The notes: generated by a model not told the origin, from the sequence alone. A DNA stretch of 64,000 nucleotides from Candidatus Pelagibacter sp. HIMB1321 (GCF_900177485.1 NZ_LT840186.1:1-64000); one strand, 5' to 3'; shown: positions 48,843 to 57,828, numbered from the stretch's first letter. A program made the numbers and translations.

Positions 48843-49327
48843 TTTTGTTTAAATACTTTTGTAAGCTCTATTAATGATTTTTTAATCTTATCATTTTTAA
48901 TATCATTTATCTTAGTTTGATATTTCTTAATTGTCACATTTTTTTCAGTGTCATCATCTGAGGTAAAAATGTTCTGATCATCATCAAAACTAATAAATTT
49001 TAGTTTTTCAACAACAGAATATCCAAAAAAACTATTCATCTTATCCATGATATCTTTTTTTGAGTACTCCATATCAACTTCATGACCTCTTTTTACCATA
49101 ACTAGCAAAGTACTTACTCCAAATCGATTGGAATTTTTAAAAGATTTTGGATAACAAATTTTGAATAACTTTTCACCGACAATATATTTCCAGTTATTTA
49201 AAGTTTCAGAATAAATATGACCTTTTTTGTTAATAATTTTTTTAACATTTTTTGGCAAAGTATCTCTAAATGATCTTAAGCCTTGAATGACTGAGTTTCT
49301 CTGCTTAGTATTATTTTTTGATTGCAT
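48839..49327 (-). CDS. DUF721 protein (DciA-like)
   Basis: The 162-residue protein has the DUF721 pattern: a helical N-terminus with NVKKIINKKGHIYSETLNNWKYIVGEKLFKICYPKSF (W-x2-IVG motif), then the STLLVMVKRGHEVDMEYSKKDIMDKMNSFFGY segment. DUF721 includes DciA, the loader or operator of the replicative helicase in many bacteria lacking DnaC, so a role in replication initiation is plausible but not shown. Its ATG directly abuts the mutY ATG on the other strand with no spacer. Confidence 0.82.
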   Translation of the reverse strand: MQSKNNTKQRNSVIQGLRSFRDTLPKNVKKIINKKGHIYSETLNNWKYIVGEKLFKICYPKSFKNSNRFGVSTLLVMVKRGHEVDMEYSKKDIMDKMNSFFGYSVVEKLKFISFDDDQNIFTSDDDTEKNVTIKKYQTKINDIKNDKIKKSLIELTKVFKQK

Positions 49328-50314
49328 ATGAAAGATCCAACAATAACAAATAAAATTCTTAAATGGTACGATTTAAATAAAAGATCTCTTCCATGGAGAA
49401 AAAAAGTTTCTCAAGAAAAAAAGGAATATTACACACTTATAAGTGAATTTATGCTGCAACAAACCCAAGTTGCTACTGTCATACCTTACTTTCAAAGATT
49501 TATAAAAAGTATCGCAAATATAGAAAAGTTATCTAAGTTTAATGATGAAAAATTGATTAAGCTATGGGAAGGTCTTGGATATTATTCAAGAGTAAGAAAT
49601 TTAAAAAAGACAGCACAAATTGTTGTTAAAGATTTTGATAAAAGATTACCTCAAAGTTTTATAGATTTAAAATCTCTTCCTGGTATTGGAGACTATACAG
49701 CAAGTGCTATCTCTGCAATTGCATTCAATAAACCATTAATTCCTTTGGATGGAAATATTGAAAGAGTGTTGAAAAGACTTTTGTATTTAAAAAAACAAAA
49801 TCAAATTAAAAAAGAAAATTTACAAAAGTACAAAAAAGTCTTTGGAATTTCAGTTAATAGATCTAGTGATTATGCCCAAGCTTTAATGGAATTAGGAGCC
49901 TTAATTTGCAAGCCCGTAAATCCATTATGTAAACAATGTCCAATATTAAAAAAATGTGAGTCATTTAGAAATCAAGATTTTGAATTAGTAAAAATAAAAA
50001 AAAAAGACAAACAAACTTTTTATAAATTAAATGTTTATAAAAAAAATAATCAATATCTATTAATTAAGAATGATAAATTCAAATTTTTGAAAAATTTTGA
50101 TATCTTTCCAATGGAGGAATTAATAAGCCCTAAAAATTTCAATAAAGATTTGAATTTCAAAATATCAAATATGAACATGAATATTAAGATTGAATACAAA
50201 AATAAATTTAATTTAGATGGTAATGTTAATTGGATTGATCCTAAAAAACTTCAAAAGTATACACTTCCAACTTTTACAAAAAAAATAGTAAAATTTTTAG
50301 AAAATCAAAAATGA
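49328..50314 (+). CDS. mutY: A/G-specific adenine glycosylase MutY
   Basis: The 328-residue repair glycosylase removes adenine mispaired with 8-oxoguanine. It shows SLPWR, the FMLQQTQVATVIPYFQRF helix, the helix-hairpin-helix LPGIGDYTASAI followed by the catalytic Asp in PLDGNIERV, and the [4Fe-4S] motif C-x6-C-x2-C-x5-C (CKPVNPLCKQCPILKKC). A shortened NUDIX-like C-terminal domain follows. The ATG at 49328 abuts the divergent DUF721 ATG; a TTG two codons upstream would overlap that gene. It overlaps the next gene by 4 nt. Confidence 0.96.
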   Translation: MKDPTITNKILKWYDLNKRSLPWRKKVSQEKKEYYTLISEFMLQQTQVATVIPYFQRFIKSIANIEKLSKFNDEKLIKLWEGLGYYSRVRNLKKTAQIVVKDFDKRLPQSFIDLKSLPGIGDYTASAISAIAFNKPLIPLDGNIERVLKRLLYLKKQNQIKKENLQKYKKVFGISVNRSSDYAQALMELGALICKPVNPLCKQCPILKKCESFRNQDFELVKIKKKDKQTFYKLNVYKKNNQYLLIKNDKFKFLKNFDIFPMEELISPKNFNKDLNFKISNMNMNIKIEYKNKFNLDGNVNWIDPKKLQKYTLPTFTKKIVKFLENQK

Positions 50315-51453
50315 AAAAAATAGCAATAATTGGAGCAGGTATTTCAGGTTTATACCTAGCAAATTTGTTTAAAGGCAATAAAGATTATCAAATTACAATA
50401 TATGAGAAAAAAAAATCAATAGTTACAGAGGAAGGTTATGGAATTCAGTTATCTGTGAATAGTATTAAGCTTTTGAATAAAATAGGCTTTAATTCATTAC
50501 CTGAGGAAGAAAAATTTAATCCAAAGAAAATTGATTTTTATGAAATAAGAAATTCAAAAAAAATATGTGATCTAGAAATTTCGAAATTTAATTCTGAAAA
50601 TTGTAAATATACAACTTTAAAAAGATCAAAACTTCTTCAGTTTTTAAAAAACAATTTAGGGGATGACGTAATTAGATATAACCACAGTGTTAATCAAATT
50701 GAATATGATAATGATTTAATAACTCTAAATTTCGATAATCATAAAATCAATTGTGATTATTTAATTGTTTCAGATGGAGTTTTTTCAAAAGGCAAATCCT
50801 TGATTTCAAATAACCAATCTAAACCCATTTATAATAATTGTGTTGCCATTAGAGCCAACATCTCAAAAAATAATCTTCACAACATTAATAATGAAAATAT
50901 TTCTTTATTTTTAGGGGCAAATTTTCATTACGTAGTTTATCCATTAAATAGAGATCAAAACTTAAATTTTATAGGAATATTGAAATATAGATTAAATTCC
51001 AATGAACAAGCAAATCAAAAACTAAATGAAGAAAGTTATTTTATAGAAGCTATAAAAAGTAAATTAAATCAAAAAATTTCTGCCTCACTTTTTGAATGTC
51101 TTCAAAACGTTAAACTATTTCCAGTTTTTGTAAGTAAAAATTTTTACAATGCTCCTCAAAATACATTTTTAGTTGGAGATGCTTTTTTTGCACTTTCTCC
51201 TTCTTTTGCCCAAGGTGCTTCGCAATCAATAGAAGGGAGTTATGAATTATATGAGAGTATATTAAATAATCTTGATTTTCATAACAAACGTATGCAAAGA
51301 ATAAAAATGATTAATAATCGGTCAAATTTTAATCAATTCGCTTTTCATTTATCAAATCCAATAATGACTTTGTTTAGAAATATTTCTTTAAAACTTTTAA
51401 CTAAGAATAAAAAATTTTTAGAAAGTTATTTAGGCAAAGTTTATAAAAATTAA
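50311..51453 (+). CDS. FAD monooxygenase, UbiH/UbiF/Coq6 family
   Basis: The 380-residue group A flavoprotein hydroxylase has the FAD-binding N-terminus IAIIGAGISGLYLANLF, the DG motif SDGVFSKGKS and the GD motif LVGDAFFALSPSFAQGASQSIEGSYELYE. Closest families are ubiquinone-ring hydroxylases and salicylate-hydroxylase-like enzymes; I cannot pick a position on the ring. It overlaps mutY by 4 nt (ATGA) and shares 4 nt with the convergent ccrM stop. A ubiquinone role would fit with ubiA and petABC in the window (inference). Confidence 0.8.
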   Translation: MKKIAIIGAGISGLYLANLFKGNKDYQITIYEKKKSIVTEEGYGIQLSVNSIKLLNKIGFNSLPEEEKFNPKKIDFYEIRNSKKICDLEISKFNSENCKYTTLKRSKLLQFLKNNLGDDVIRYNHSVNQIEYDNDLITLNFDNHKINCDYLIVSDGVFSKGKSLISNNQSKPIYNNCVAIRANISKNNLHNINNENISLFLGANFHYVVYPLNRDQNLNFIGILKYRLNSNEQANQKLNEESYFIEAIKSKLNQKISASLFECLQNVKLFPVFVSKNFYNAPQNTFLVGDAFFALSPSFAQGASQSIEGSYELYESILNNLDFHNKRMQRIKMINNRSNFNQFAFHLSNPIMTLFRNISLKLLTKNKKFLESYLGKVYKN

Positions 51454-52520
51454 TTTTTTGAAATAAATTTTTGTCTTAGATAGTCTATTGGATGTATTCT
51501 TCCATTGATATCACAATGCCAATAAGTCCATCCATTACAGCTTTCTGCGCCTAAAATTGTTGCTGCAACTTTGTGAATAGAGCCTTCTGCTTGATTATGT
51601 TTGATACTTCCATCAGCCATAATTCTTGCAGTTATCTTTTTTTTGTTATCAAATATACTCGTACCTGGTTTAATAATTCCCAATTCAACTAATGACCCAA
51701 AAGGAATTCTTGGCTTTGATCGATTGTTTTTGAGTGTATCTAGTAAATTATCTTCAAAAGGCTTTGTATTTTTTAATCTTTGTTCTGCAGCTTTAAAATA
51801 ATTTTTTTCTTTTTCTATACCAAAATAATTTCTTCCTAATTTCTTAGCAACCGTAGCAGTTGTTCCAGAACCTAAGAATGGATCTAAAATCATATCCCCT
51901 TTATTTGATGTTGCTAATAAAACCCTATGGAGCAATGACTCTGGTTTTTGGGTTGAGTGAATTTTTTTTCCATTTTTTTTTAATCTTTCAGTCCCATTAC
52001 AAATTGGCAGATCCCAATTTGATCTCATTTGAAGATCATCATTTAAGCACTTTAAAGATTGATAATTAAATGTGTATTTAGATTTTTCACTCTTTGAAGC
52101 CCAAATTAAAGTTTCATGCGCGTTAGTAAATCGAGTTCCTCTAAAGTTTGGCATTGGATTATTTTTATTCCAGATGACATCATTCATTATCCAAAATCCT
52201 AAATTTTGAATAGCTGTACCGACTCTAAAAATATTATGATAACTACCAATAACCCAAATTGCTCCATCCTTTTTTAAAATTCTTTTACATTCGCTAAGCC
52301 AATCGTATGTAAATTCATCATATTTTTTAAAACTCTCGAATTGATCCCACTTATCATTTACAGCATTTACCTTAGATCTATCTGGTCTAGTTAATTCAGT
52401 TTTGAGTTGTAAGTTGTATGGTGGATCTGCAAAAATTAAATCAAAAGTTTCACGTGGAATTTTTTTTAATTCCTCTAAGCTGTCTCCGTTAATAATTTTA
52501 TTTTTGAACTCAGTTTTCAT
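51450..52520 (-). CDS. ccrM: GANTC adenine methyltransferase CcrM
   Basis: This 356-residue beta-class N6-adenine methyltransferase has catalytic DPPYNLQL (D32-Y35) near the N-terminus and the SAM-binding DPFLGSGTT (~residue 215) later, the beta-class order. The C-terminal ~90 residues (SLVELGIIKPGT, DGSIKHNQAEGSIHKVAATI, ESCNGWTYWH) form the RAMA-type domain seen in CcrM. There is no paired restriction gene. CcrM methylates GANTC after replication and times cell-cycle genes in Caulobacter. The promoter upstream contains GANTC sites (see separate entry). Confidence 0.95.
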   Translation of the reverse strand: MKTEFKNKIINGDSLEELKKIPRETFDLIFADPPYNLQLKTELTRPDRSKVNAVNDKWDQFESFKKYDEFTYDWLSECKRILKKDGAIWVIGSYHNIFRVGTAIQNLGFWIMNDVIWNKNNPMPNFRGTRFTNAHETLIWASKSEKSKYTFNYQSLKCLNDDLQMRSNWDLPICNGTERLKKNGKKIHSTQKPESLLHRVLLATSNKGDMILDPFLGSGTTATVAKKLGRNYFGIEKEKNYFKAAEQRLKNTKPFEDNLLDTLKNNRSKPRIPFGSLVELGIIKPGTSIFDNKKKITARIMADGSIKHNQAEGSIHKVAATILGAESCNGWTYWHCDINGRIHPIDYLRQKFISKN

Positions 52521-52532
52521 TTATAAAAATGA

Positions 52533-52561
52533 ATTAGACTCCAAATGGATTCTACGGTCAA
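52533..52561 (-). promoter_or_regulatory. Sigma-70-type promoter of ccrM
   Basis: On the - strand TTGACC (52556-52561) and TCTAAT (52533-52538) are exactly 17 nt apart: 5/6 matches each at optimal spacing. Transcription should begin around 52526, only ~6 nt before the ccrM ATG, so the message would be nearly leaderless. One GANTC site lies in the spacer and another overlaps the -10. Confidence 0.65.
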
Positions 52562-52585
52562 CCTGAGATTGAAATATTTGGATTC
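52537..52585. promoter_or_regulatory. Cluster of three GANTC (CcrM) sites upstream of ccrM
   Basis: GACTC at 52537-52541 overlaps the -10 by two bases, GATTC at 52548-52552 lies in the -35/-10 spacer, and GATTC at 52581-52585 sits 20 bp upstream of the -35. These three are in a 92-nt intergenic region where, at this base composition, well under one site is expected. They could let CcrM methylation control its own gene. Confidence 0.75.
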
Positions 52586-52612
52586 GACTTGTGCTAACCT
52601 TATGGATGATAA

Positions 52613-53185
52613 CTAGATCTTGTGTATAGATATTTTCGAAACAGGTGCAAAAGTTTTTCTATGGTATTTTGTAATACCTAATTTCTTTAAAGCTTTTAAG
52701 TGTTGTTTTGTGCCATACCCAAAATTTTTATCCCAATAATAACCTTTATTTTTTTTTGACAAAGAAATTATAAAATTGTCTCTAGCTACTTTTGCAATAA
52801 TTGAAGCTGCTGAGATTGCTGGTATTTTCTTATCTCCTTTTATGATGGCTTTTATTTTATAATTATTCATTAATGGTACTTTGTTACCATCAACTAATAC
52901 TTGTGAAGGTTTTTTTTTAAGTTTTTTTATTGCTCTCTTCATTGCAAGTAAACTTGCCTGAAGAATATTAATTTTATCAATTTCATCTTTGGATGATTTT
53001 GCTATAGCCCAAATAGAATTTTTTTTAATATATTTTGACAATATTTCTCTTTTATCTTTTTTAATACTTTTAGAGTCTTTCAGTATTTTAAGATTAACAT
53101 TTTTATTTAAAATAACAGCAGCCGCATAAACAGGACCAATTAAACTGCCTCTACCAACTTCATCAACACCAGCGATAATTTTCAT
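52613..53185 (-). CDS. rnhB: Ribonuclease HII
   Basis: The 190-residue enzyme removes ribonucleotides from DNA. It begins MKIIAGVDEVGRGSLIGPVYAAAV, with the catalytic DEVGRG, then LKDSKSIKKDKRE, the VLVDGNK Asp and AISAASIIAKVARD. I start at ATG 53183-53185, which overlaps the uracil-glycosylase TAA (TAATG) and gives the family N-terminus; an upstream extension would lie inside that gene. It is followed by the 92-nt ccrM promoter region. Confidence 0.96.
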   Translation of the reverse strand: MKIIAGVDEVGRGSLIGPVYAAAVILNKNVNLKILKDSKSIKKDKREILSKYIKKNSIWAIAKSSKDEIDKINILQASLLAMKRAIKKLKKKPSQVLVDGNKVPLMNNYKIKAIIKGDKKIPAISAASIIAKVARDNFIISLSKKNKGYYWDKNFGYGTKQHLKALKKLGITKYHRKTFAPVSKISIHKI

Positions 53186-53904
53186 TAAAATTTTATTTTT
53201 AATTCTAAAATTTTTTGTCTGATTTTTTTTAAGTCTTCCCACGAAAATTTTTTGTTTTCAGGAAATCGGATTAGATAAGAGGGACTGAATGTTATCATTA
53301 AAAGATATGTTTTATTATTTAGTATAATTTCTTTCCACTTACCTCTTTCATTAGAAATTCTTTCATTGGATGAGATAACAGCCTCCATTGCAGTACTTCC
53401 AAATAGGATGATAATTTGTGGGTCAATTATCGAAATATGTTCTTTTAAAAAAACAGAGTATCTTTTAATTTCCCGAGATGTTGGTTTTCTATCCTCTGGC
53501 GGTCTAAAATTTATGGCATAAGTTGAGTAAATAGAATTTTTTTCTATATTAATTGCTTTAAGCATTTTCTCTAGCAAGGTCCCTGATTCACCTTGGAAAG
53601 TTTTTTCTGTTTTTTCTTCTTCAACACCAGGGGCTTCTCCTACAATCATTATAGGACTACTGATGTTACCATCACCAAAAATTAATTTCTTTGCATTATC
53701 TTTTAGATTACAATTTTGAATTGAATTAATATGTTTTTTAAGCTCCAAAATTTTTGTATTTTTATCTAGTTTATTTTGATTGTTTTCAGTTTTTGGAATT
53801 CTAAATCTATTTAAGGGTTTATCGCTAAAAATAAAATTTGGCTCTATTGAATTTAACAATTCTTCCCTATAAGACATATTTTGATCTAAAAATTTTTTGG
53901 TCAT
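53185..53904 (-). CDS. Uracil-DNA glycosylase family 4-like, lacking Fe-S ligands
   Basis: The 239-residue protein has the UDG family 4 blocks: GDGNISSPIMIVGEAPGVEEE (active-site GEAPG), FQGESGTLLEKML, INFRPPEDRKPT and the C-terminal TFSPSYLIR motif in place of HPS. Typical family 4 members hold a [4Fe-4S] cluster with four Cys, two of them in KCRPP-type and downstream positions. This protein has one Cys in all (Cys65), so it cannot form that cluster. It should excise uracil from DNA if active. It is 14 nt from the divergent TPR gene. Confidence 0.83.
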   Translation of the reverse strand: MTKKFLDQNMSYREELLNSIEPNFIFSDKPLNRFRIPKTENNQNKLDKNTKILELKKHINSIQNCNLKDNAKKLIFGDGNISSPIMIVGEAPGVEEEKTEKTFQGESGTLLEKMLKAINIEKNSIYSTYAINFRPPEDRKPTSREIKRYSVFLKEHISIIDPQIIILFGSTAMEAVISSNERISNERGKWKEIILNNKTYLLMITFSPSYLIRFPENKKFSWEDLKKIRQKILELKIKF

Positions 53905-53918
53905 AATAGCTAATCTAT

Positions 53919-55604
53919 ATGTTTAAAAAAAAAATTATAATCATACTTATTTCTGTCTTACTGTATCAGAGCCCATTATTATCTAAAAGTACTAGTTTTG
54001 ATGAATTTAGTTCAAGAAATTTATCAAAATATTTTTCTGGAATTGTAGCATTAGAAAATAAGAATAATTCTGAGGCACTAGATTTTTTTAATTCCTCTAA
54101 AATTCTTATAAATCAACATGAACCATATTTAGAAAGGTTAGTTACAACATTAGTTTTGGAGGACAAAGTTCCTCAGGCAATCAATTTTATAAGGATAAAT
54201 AGTGAAAAAAGTAATTCACAATTTTTTGAAGCTTATATTTTATTAGCTTTAGATAATTTGAAAAAAAATAAAATTAATAAAGCAATTGAAGTTTTATCTA
54301 AAATTCCAGAGGATTTTAAAAGAGACAGATTTAACTTTATTATTACGAATTCATTAATTCAGTATGCAAATGTAATTAGAGATAAAGAAGTTAAAGTAGA
54401 GAAAACAAATTTTGGTAATTTATCTCTGATATCTGAAACTTTTCAAAGATGTTATTTAGATGACAAAAGTACAGATACTTTTTTTTCCAAATTGATTAAC
54501 AATGTTCAAGCAGATTATTCAAGATATATCTTTTTTTATTTAACACACTTGATTGAAAAAAATAGAATAGAGGATGCCAAAGAAATAACTCAAGGATTAG
54601 ACTATGTAAATACAACTTTGCTATTATCTCAAGGCAAAAGCTGGGTCGAAAGAGATCAAATTAAAGAATTTAGTAAAGTTTTCTCATGCACTAATCATAA
54701 TGATATTATAGGAGAGTTTTTATTTTTAATTTCTAATTTATTTTCTTCTCAAAATGAATTTGAAAAATCAAATTTTTATTTAAGTTTATCGACTTATTTA
54801 AATCCTAAATTTGTATTTAATTTATCATTGATTGCAGAAAATTTATATCTTAATCAAGATTATGAAAAATCTAAAAATATTTTAAAAAATTTTAATAAAA
54901 ATCAAGATTTTTACTATTGGTATAGATCAAAGAAAGAAGCACAAATAATTACCAAGACCAGAGACAAAGACGAGGCATTAAATTATATCAGATCAAAATT
55001 TGATAAAATTGAAAATCCCAATGATAAATTTATTTTTGATATTGCAAATTTTTATAAAAATTCAAAAAAGTACGAAACTGCAATTGAGTATTATTCTTTA
55101 ATTATTAATAAACTAGATGATGATAGCGAAGTTAAAGCAGATTTATTGTATAGAAGAGGGGGAAGTTACGAGAGATTAAAAGATTATGAAAGTGCAGATA
55201 AAGATTTATTAGCTTCTCTTAAAATAAAACCAAATGATGCTTACGTATTAAATTATTTAGCTTACTCTTGGCTTGAAAGAGATTTTCAAATTAATGAAGC
55301 TATTGAAATGCTTGAGAAAGCTTATGAAAAAGAAAATAATGATCCATATATAATAGACTCTATAGGTTGGGCTTACTATTTGGTGGATAATTTTATAAAA
55401 GCTGAGCAATTTTTAAAAAGAGCTGTTCAGCTAATGCCAGATGACCCTATAGTCAATGACCACTATGGCGATATTCTTTGGAAGTTAGATAGAAAAATAC
55501 AAGCTCGTTATTTTTGGTCTATGGTACTTGAGATGGAAGATGTGGAAGAGGACTTGTTAGATCAAATTAAAGATAAATTGATTACAGGCCCTAAAAACTC
55601 ATAA
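53919..55604 (+). CDS. Secreted TPR-repeat protein
   Basis: The 561-residue protein has a signal peptide (MFKKKIIIILISVLLYQSPLLSKS) and tetratricopeptide-like helical repeats throughout. The clearest TPR units are near the C-terminus: KADLLYRRGGSYERLKDYESADKD, NDAYVLNYLAYSWLERDFQINEA, DPYIIDSIGWAYYLVDNFIKAEQ and DPIVNDHYGDILWKLDRKIQAR. It is probably periplasmic or outer-membrane associated and acts as a protein-interaction scaffold. Similar TPR genes are common next to ispE in alphaproteobacteria. The stop overlaps the ispE start by one base (TAATG). Confidence 0.85.
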   Translation: MFKKKIIIILISVLLYQSPLLSKSTSFDEFSSRNLSKYFSGIVALENKNNSEALDFFNSSKILINQHEPYLERLVTTLVLEDKVPQAINFIRINSEKSNSQFFEAYILLALDNLKKNKINKAIEVLSKIPEDFKRDRFNFIITNSLIQYANVIRDKEVKVEKTNFGNLSLISETFQRCYLDDKSTDTFFSKLINNVQADYSRYIFFYLTHLIEKNRIEDAKEITQGLDYVNTTLLLSQGKSWVERDQIKEFSKVFSCTNHNDIIGEFLFLISNLFSSQNEFEKSNFYLSLSTYLNPKFVFNLSLIAENLYLNQDYEKSKNILKNFNKNQDFYYWYRSKKEAQIITKTRDKDEALNYIRSKFDKIENPNDKFIFDIANFYKNSKKYETAIEYYSLIINKLDDDSEVKADLLYRRGGSYERLKDYESADKDLLASLKIKPNDAYVLNYLAYSWLERDFQINEAIEMLEKAYEKENNDPYIIDSIGWAYYLVDNFIKAEQFLKRAVQLMPDDPIVNDHYGDILWKLDRKIQARYFWSMVLEMEDVEEDLLDQIKDKLITGPKNS

Positions 55605-56443
55605 TGAGTTATATAAAAATTAAATCTCATGCCAAAATTAACTTAGCTTTAAATATACTTGGCAAAACAAAAACACTTCACAAAATAGAGAGTATAGTGA
55701 GTTTTTTAGATTTACATGATGAAATCAAAATAAAAAAAATTAATCAAAAAAATAATAAAATCAAATTTTTCGGAAAATTTTCGAAGGGGATAAAATCTAA
55801 AAATACTGTTTCTGAATTATTAAAGAATATTGAGAAAAAAAAATTATTTAAAGAAAAATTTCAAATTACTATAAAAAAAAATATTCCCTCTGAAGCTGGG
55901 TTAGGAGGAGGATCAATGAATGCAGCCAGCGTTCTAAATTTTTTTATTAAAGAAAAATTATTAAAAAGAAAAAAAGAAATTTTAGAAATAGCAAATGCAA
56001 TTGGTTCTGATGTTGTTTTAGGTTTGTACAAAAAAAATTTAGTTTTAAAGTCTAATAATGAAATTAAGGTCATACCTTCCAAGAAAAAATTTAATATTTT
56101 GCTTGTTAAACCAAGTTTTGGTTGCTCTACAAAAAGAATTTATTCAAAGGTAAAAAAATTTTATAAACCAGAATTTAATACCAAAATTAATGATTTGATG
56201 AGATCAGATTTTTTAAGAGAAAAAAAAAATGATTTAGAGCCTATTGCAATTGAGAGCTATCCAAAACTTAAAATCCTTAAGGATTTTTTAGACAAATTAC
56301 CTAACACTGAATTCGTCAGAATGACAGGATCAGGATCTACGATTATTGCTTATTTTAACTCTTTAAAAAAATGCAAGGAAGCATCAAAAAAAGTAAGTAA
56401 ACAATTTAGAAATTACTGGTGCAAAACTTCAAAAACTATATAA
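55604..56443 (+). CDS. ispE: 4-diphosphocytidyl-2-C-methyl-D-erythritol kinase
   Basis: The 279-residue GHMP kinase phosphorylates CDP-ME in the MEP isoprenoid pathway. It begins with KSHAKINLALNILG and has the ATP loop NIPSEAGLGGGSMNAASVL, the NAIGSDVVLG segment and the C-terminal MTGSGSTIIAYF motif. It is coupled to the TPR gene, and tRNA-Gln begins 33 nt downstream. Together with ispH it feeds the ubiquinone, carotenoid and retinal pathways. Confidence 0.96.
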   Translation: MSYIKIKSHAKINLALNILGKTKTLHKIESIVSFLDLHDEIKIKKINQKNNKIKFFGKFSKGIKSKNTVSELLKNIEKKKLFKEKFQITIKKNIPSEAGLGGGSMNAASVLNFFIKEKLLKRKKEILEIANAIGSDVVLGLYKKNLVLKSNNEIKVIPSKKKFNILLVKPSFGCSTKRIYSKVKKFYKPEFNTKINDLMRSDFLREKKNDLEPIAIESYPKLKILKDFLDKLPNTEFVRMTGSGSTIIAYFNSLKKCKEASKKVSKQFRNYWCKTSKTI

Positions 56444-56476
56444 ATTTATTTTTTTTGTGTTATACGAAAATATTAT

Positions 56477-56550
56477 TGGGGCGTAGCCAAGCGGTAAGGC
56501 ACGGGTTTTTGGTACCTGCATCCTAGGTTCGAATCCTAGCGCCCCAGCCA
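56477..56550 (+). tRNA. tRNA-Gln (anticodon UUG)
   Basis: The 74-nt sequence folds as a tRNA: acceptor TGGGGCG / CGCCCCA with discriminator G and encoded CCA (56548-56550), D-arm around GCCAAGCGGTAAGGC, anticodon loop TTTTGGT with anticodon TTG, and T-arm CTAGGTTCGAATCCTAG. U1-A72 is typical of bacterial tRNA-Gln. The next start codon is only 3 nt after the CCA. Confidence 0.97.
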
Positions 56551-56553
56551 AAT

Positions 56554-57828
56554 ATGATTAACTTTTTAGATAAATTTTTTAAAAGAACTCAAAATCTAAA
56601 TAGTCTTACGAAAAAGATTGTAGATATTTCTAAAAATACTCCAGTTAAAAAAATCTTTAACTCAATTAACAATTTTTCCTCTAACTCTGAAGTTAGATAC
56701 GTAGGTGGTTGTATTAGAAAAATAATTAAAGGAGAATTGGTAGATGACATTGATTTAGCAACTAATTTAAATCCACAACAAGTTTGTGAAGCTTTAAAAA
56801 AAGATAATATCAATTTCTATGAAACTGGAATTGAACATGGAACAATAACAGCAGTAATAGATGACTATAACTTTGAGATAACAAGTTTAAGAGAAGATGT
56901 TGTAACTGATGGGAGGCATGCACAAGTTAAATTTTCAGATGATTGGAAAAAAGATGCATCAAGAAGAGATTTTACAATTAATGCAATTTATTCAGATATC
57001 GAGGGAAATTTATTTGACCCCTATAATGGTAAAGAAGATCTAGAAAAAGGATTGATAAAATTTATTGGTGACCCTGAGCAAAGAATTAAAGAAGATTTTT
57101 TAAGAATACTTCGTTATTTAAGATTTTATCTAAGTTATTCAAATTGTGGACATGAGCCTGAAACGTCAAAAATCATTAAAAAAAATATAGTTGGAATTTC
57201 TCAATTATCTAAAGAACGATTATTAAATGAATTAAAAAAATTTTTTAAATCGAATACTTTAACTAAGCTGTCGAAAGATCAATTTTCACTTGAATTATTT
57301 GATATCATATTTCCTCAACTTGAAAATTTTAAAGTATTTTCAAATCCAAATAATTTTGCAAAAGATAAAATTAAAGAGTCAGATTTTATATTTTTACTCT
57401 CAACTTTATTAATTGATGGCACCGACAACACTGACTATTTTGTTTACAAATTTAATCTTTCTAAAAAAGATCAAAAACGTCTTAAAATAATAGATAATTT
57501 TTATAAAGAAAAAGTTTCAGCAAAATCTTTTTCAGAAAAGAATTTAAATAGATTATTTTATTATAAGGGAAAACAGTCTTTAATTGATATTCTCAGTTTT
57601 AAAGTATTTACCTCAAAGAAAATTGATCAAAAAATTTTAAATTTGATCGAAAAATATCAATCTAAAAATCAACCTTTAATGCCTTTTGGTGCAAAATTCT
57701 TAATGGAAAAATATCAAATTCCTGAGGGAAAAAATTTAGGCACCAAACTTAAAAATATTGAAGAGGAGTGGGTAAATAATAATTTTAAATTGTCTGAAAA
57801 GCAGATTAATAAAATAGTAAGCCGCTAG
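56554..57828 (+). CDS. CCA-adding enzyme / tRNA nucleotidyltransferase family
   Basis: The 424-residue class II nucleotidyltransferase has the catalytic [25 protein letters not shown] (GG and DxD), the RREDV-like [16 protein letters not shown], the template motif [16 protein letters not shown] and [16 protein letters not shown]. These mark the CCA-adding/poly(A) polymerase family in alphaproteobacteria; CCA repair is the likely role. The start is the ATG at 56554; there is no other ATG before the catalytic core, so the gene begins 3 nt after the tRNA CCA. It shares 4 nt (CTAG) with the convergent greA stop. Confidence 0.92.
   Translation: MINFLDKFFKRTQNLNSLTKKIVDISKNTPVKKIFNSINNFSSNSEVRYVGGCIRKIIKGELVDDIDLATNLNPQQVCEALKKDNINFYETGIEHGTITAVIDDYNFEITSLREDVVTDGRHAQVKFSDDWKKDASRRDFTINAIYSDIEGNLFDPYNGKEDLEKGLIKFIGDPEQRIKEDFLRILRYLRFYLSYSNCGHEPETSKIIKKNIVGISQLSKERLLNELKKFFKSNTLTKLSKDQFSLELFDIIFPQLENFKVFSNPNNFAKDKIKESDFIFLLSTLLIDGTDNTDYFVYKFNLSKKDQKRLKIIDNFYKEKVSAKSFSEKNLNRLFYYKGKQSLIDILSFKVFTSKKIDQKILNLIEKYQSKNQPLMPFGAKFLMEKYQIPEGKNLGTKLKNIEEEWVNNNFKLSEKQINKIVSR

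Noticed and set aside
52560..52600. tRNA-like T-loop sequence GGATTCGAC near ccrM
   Set aside because: No matching acceptor, D or anticodon stems on either strand; it is better explained as a GANTC site.
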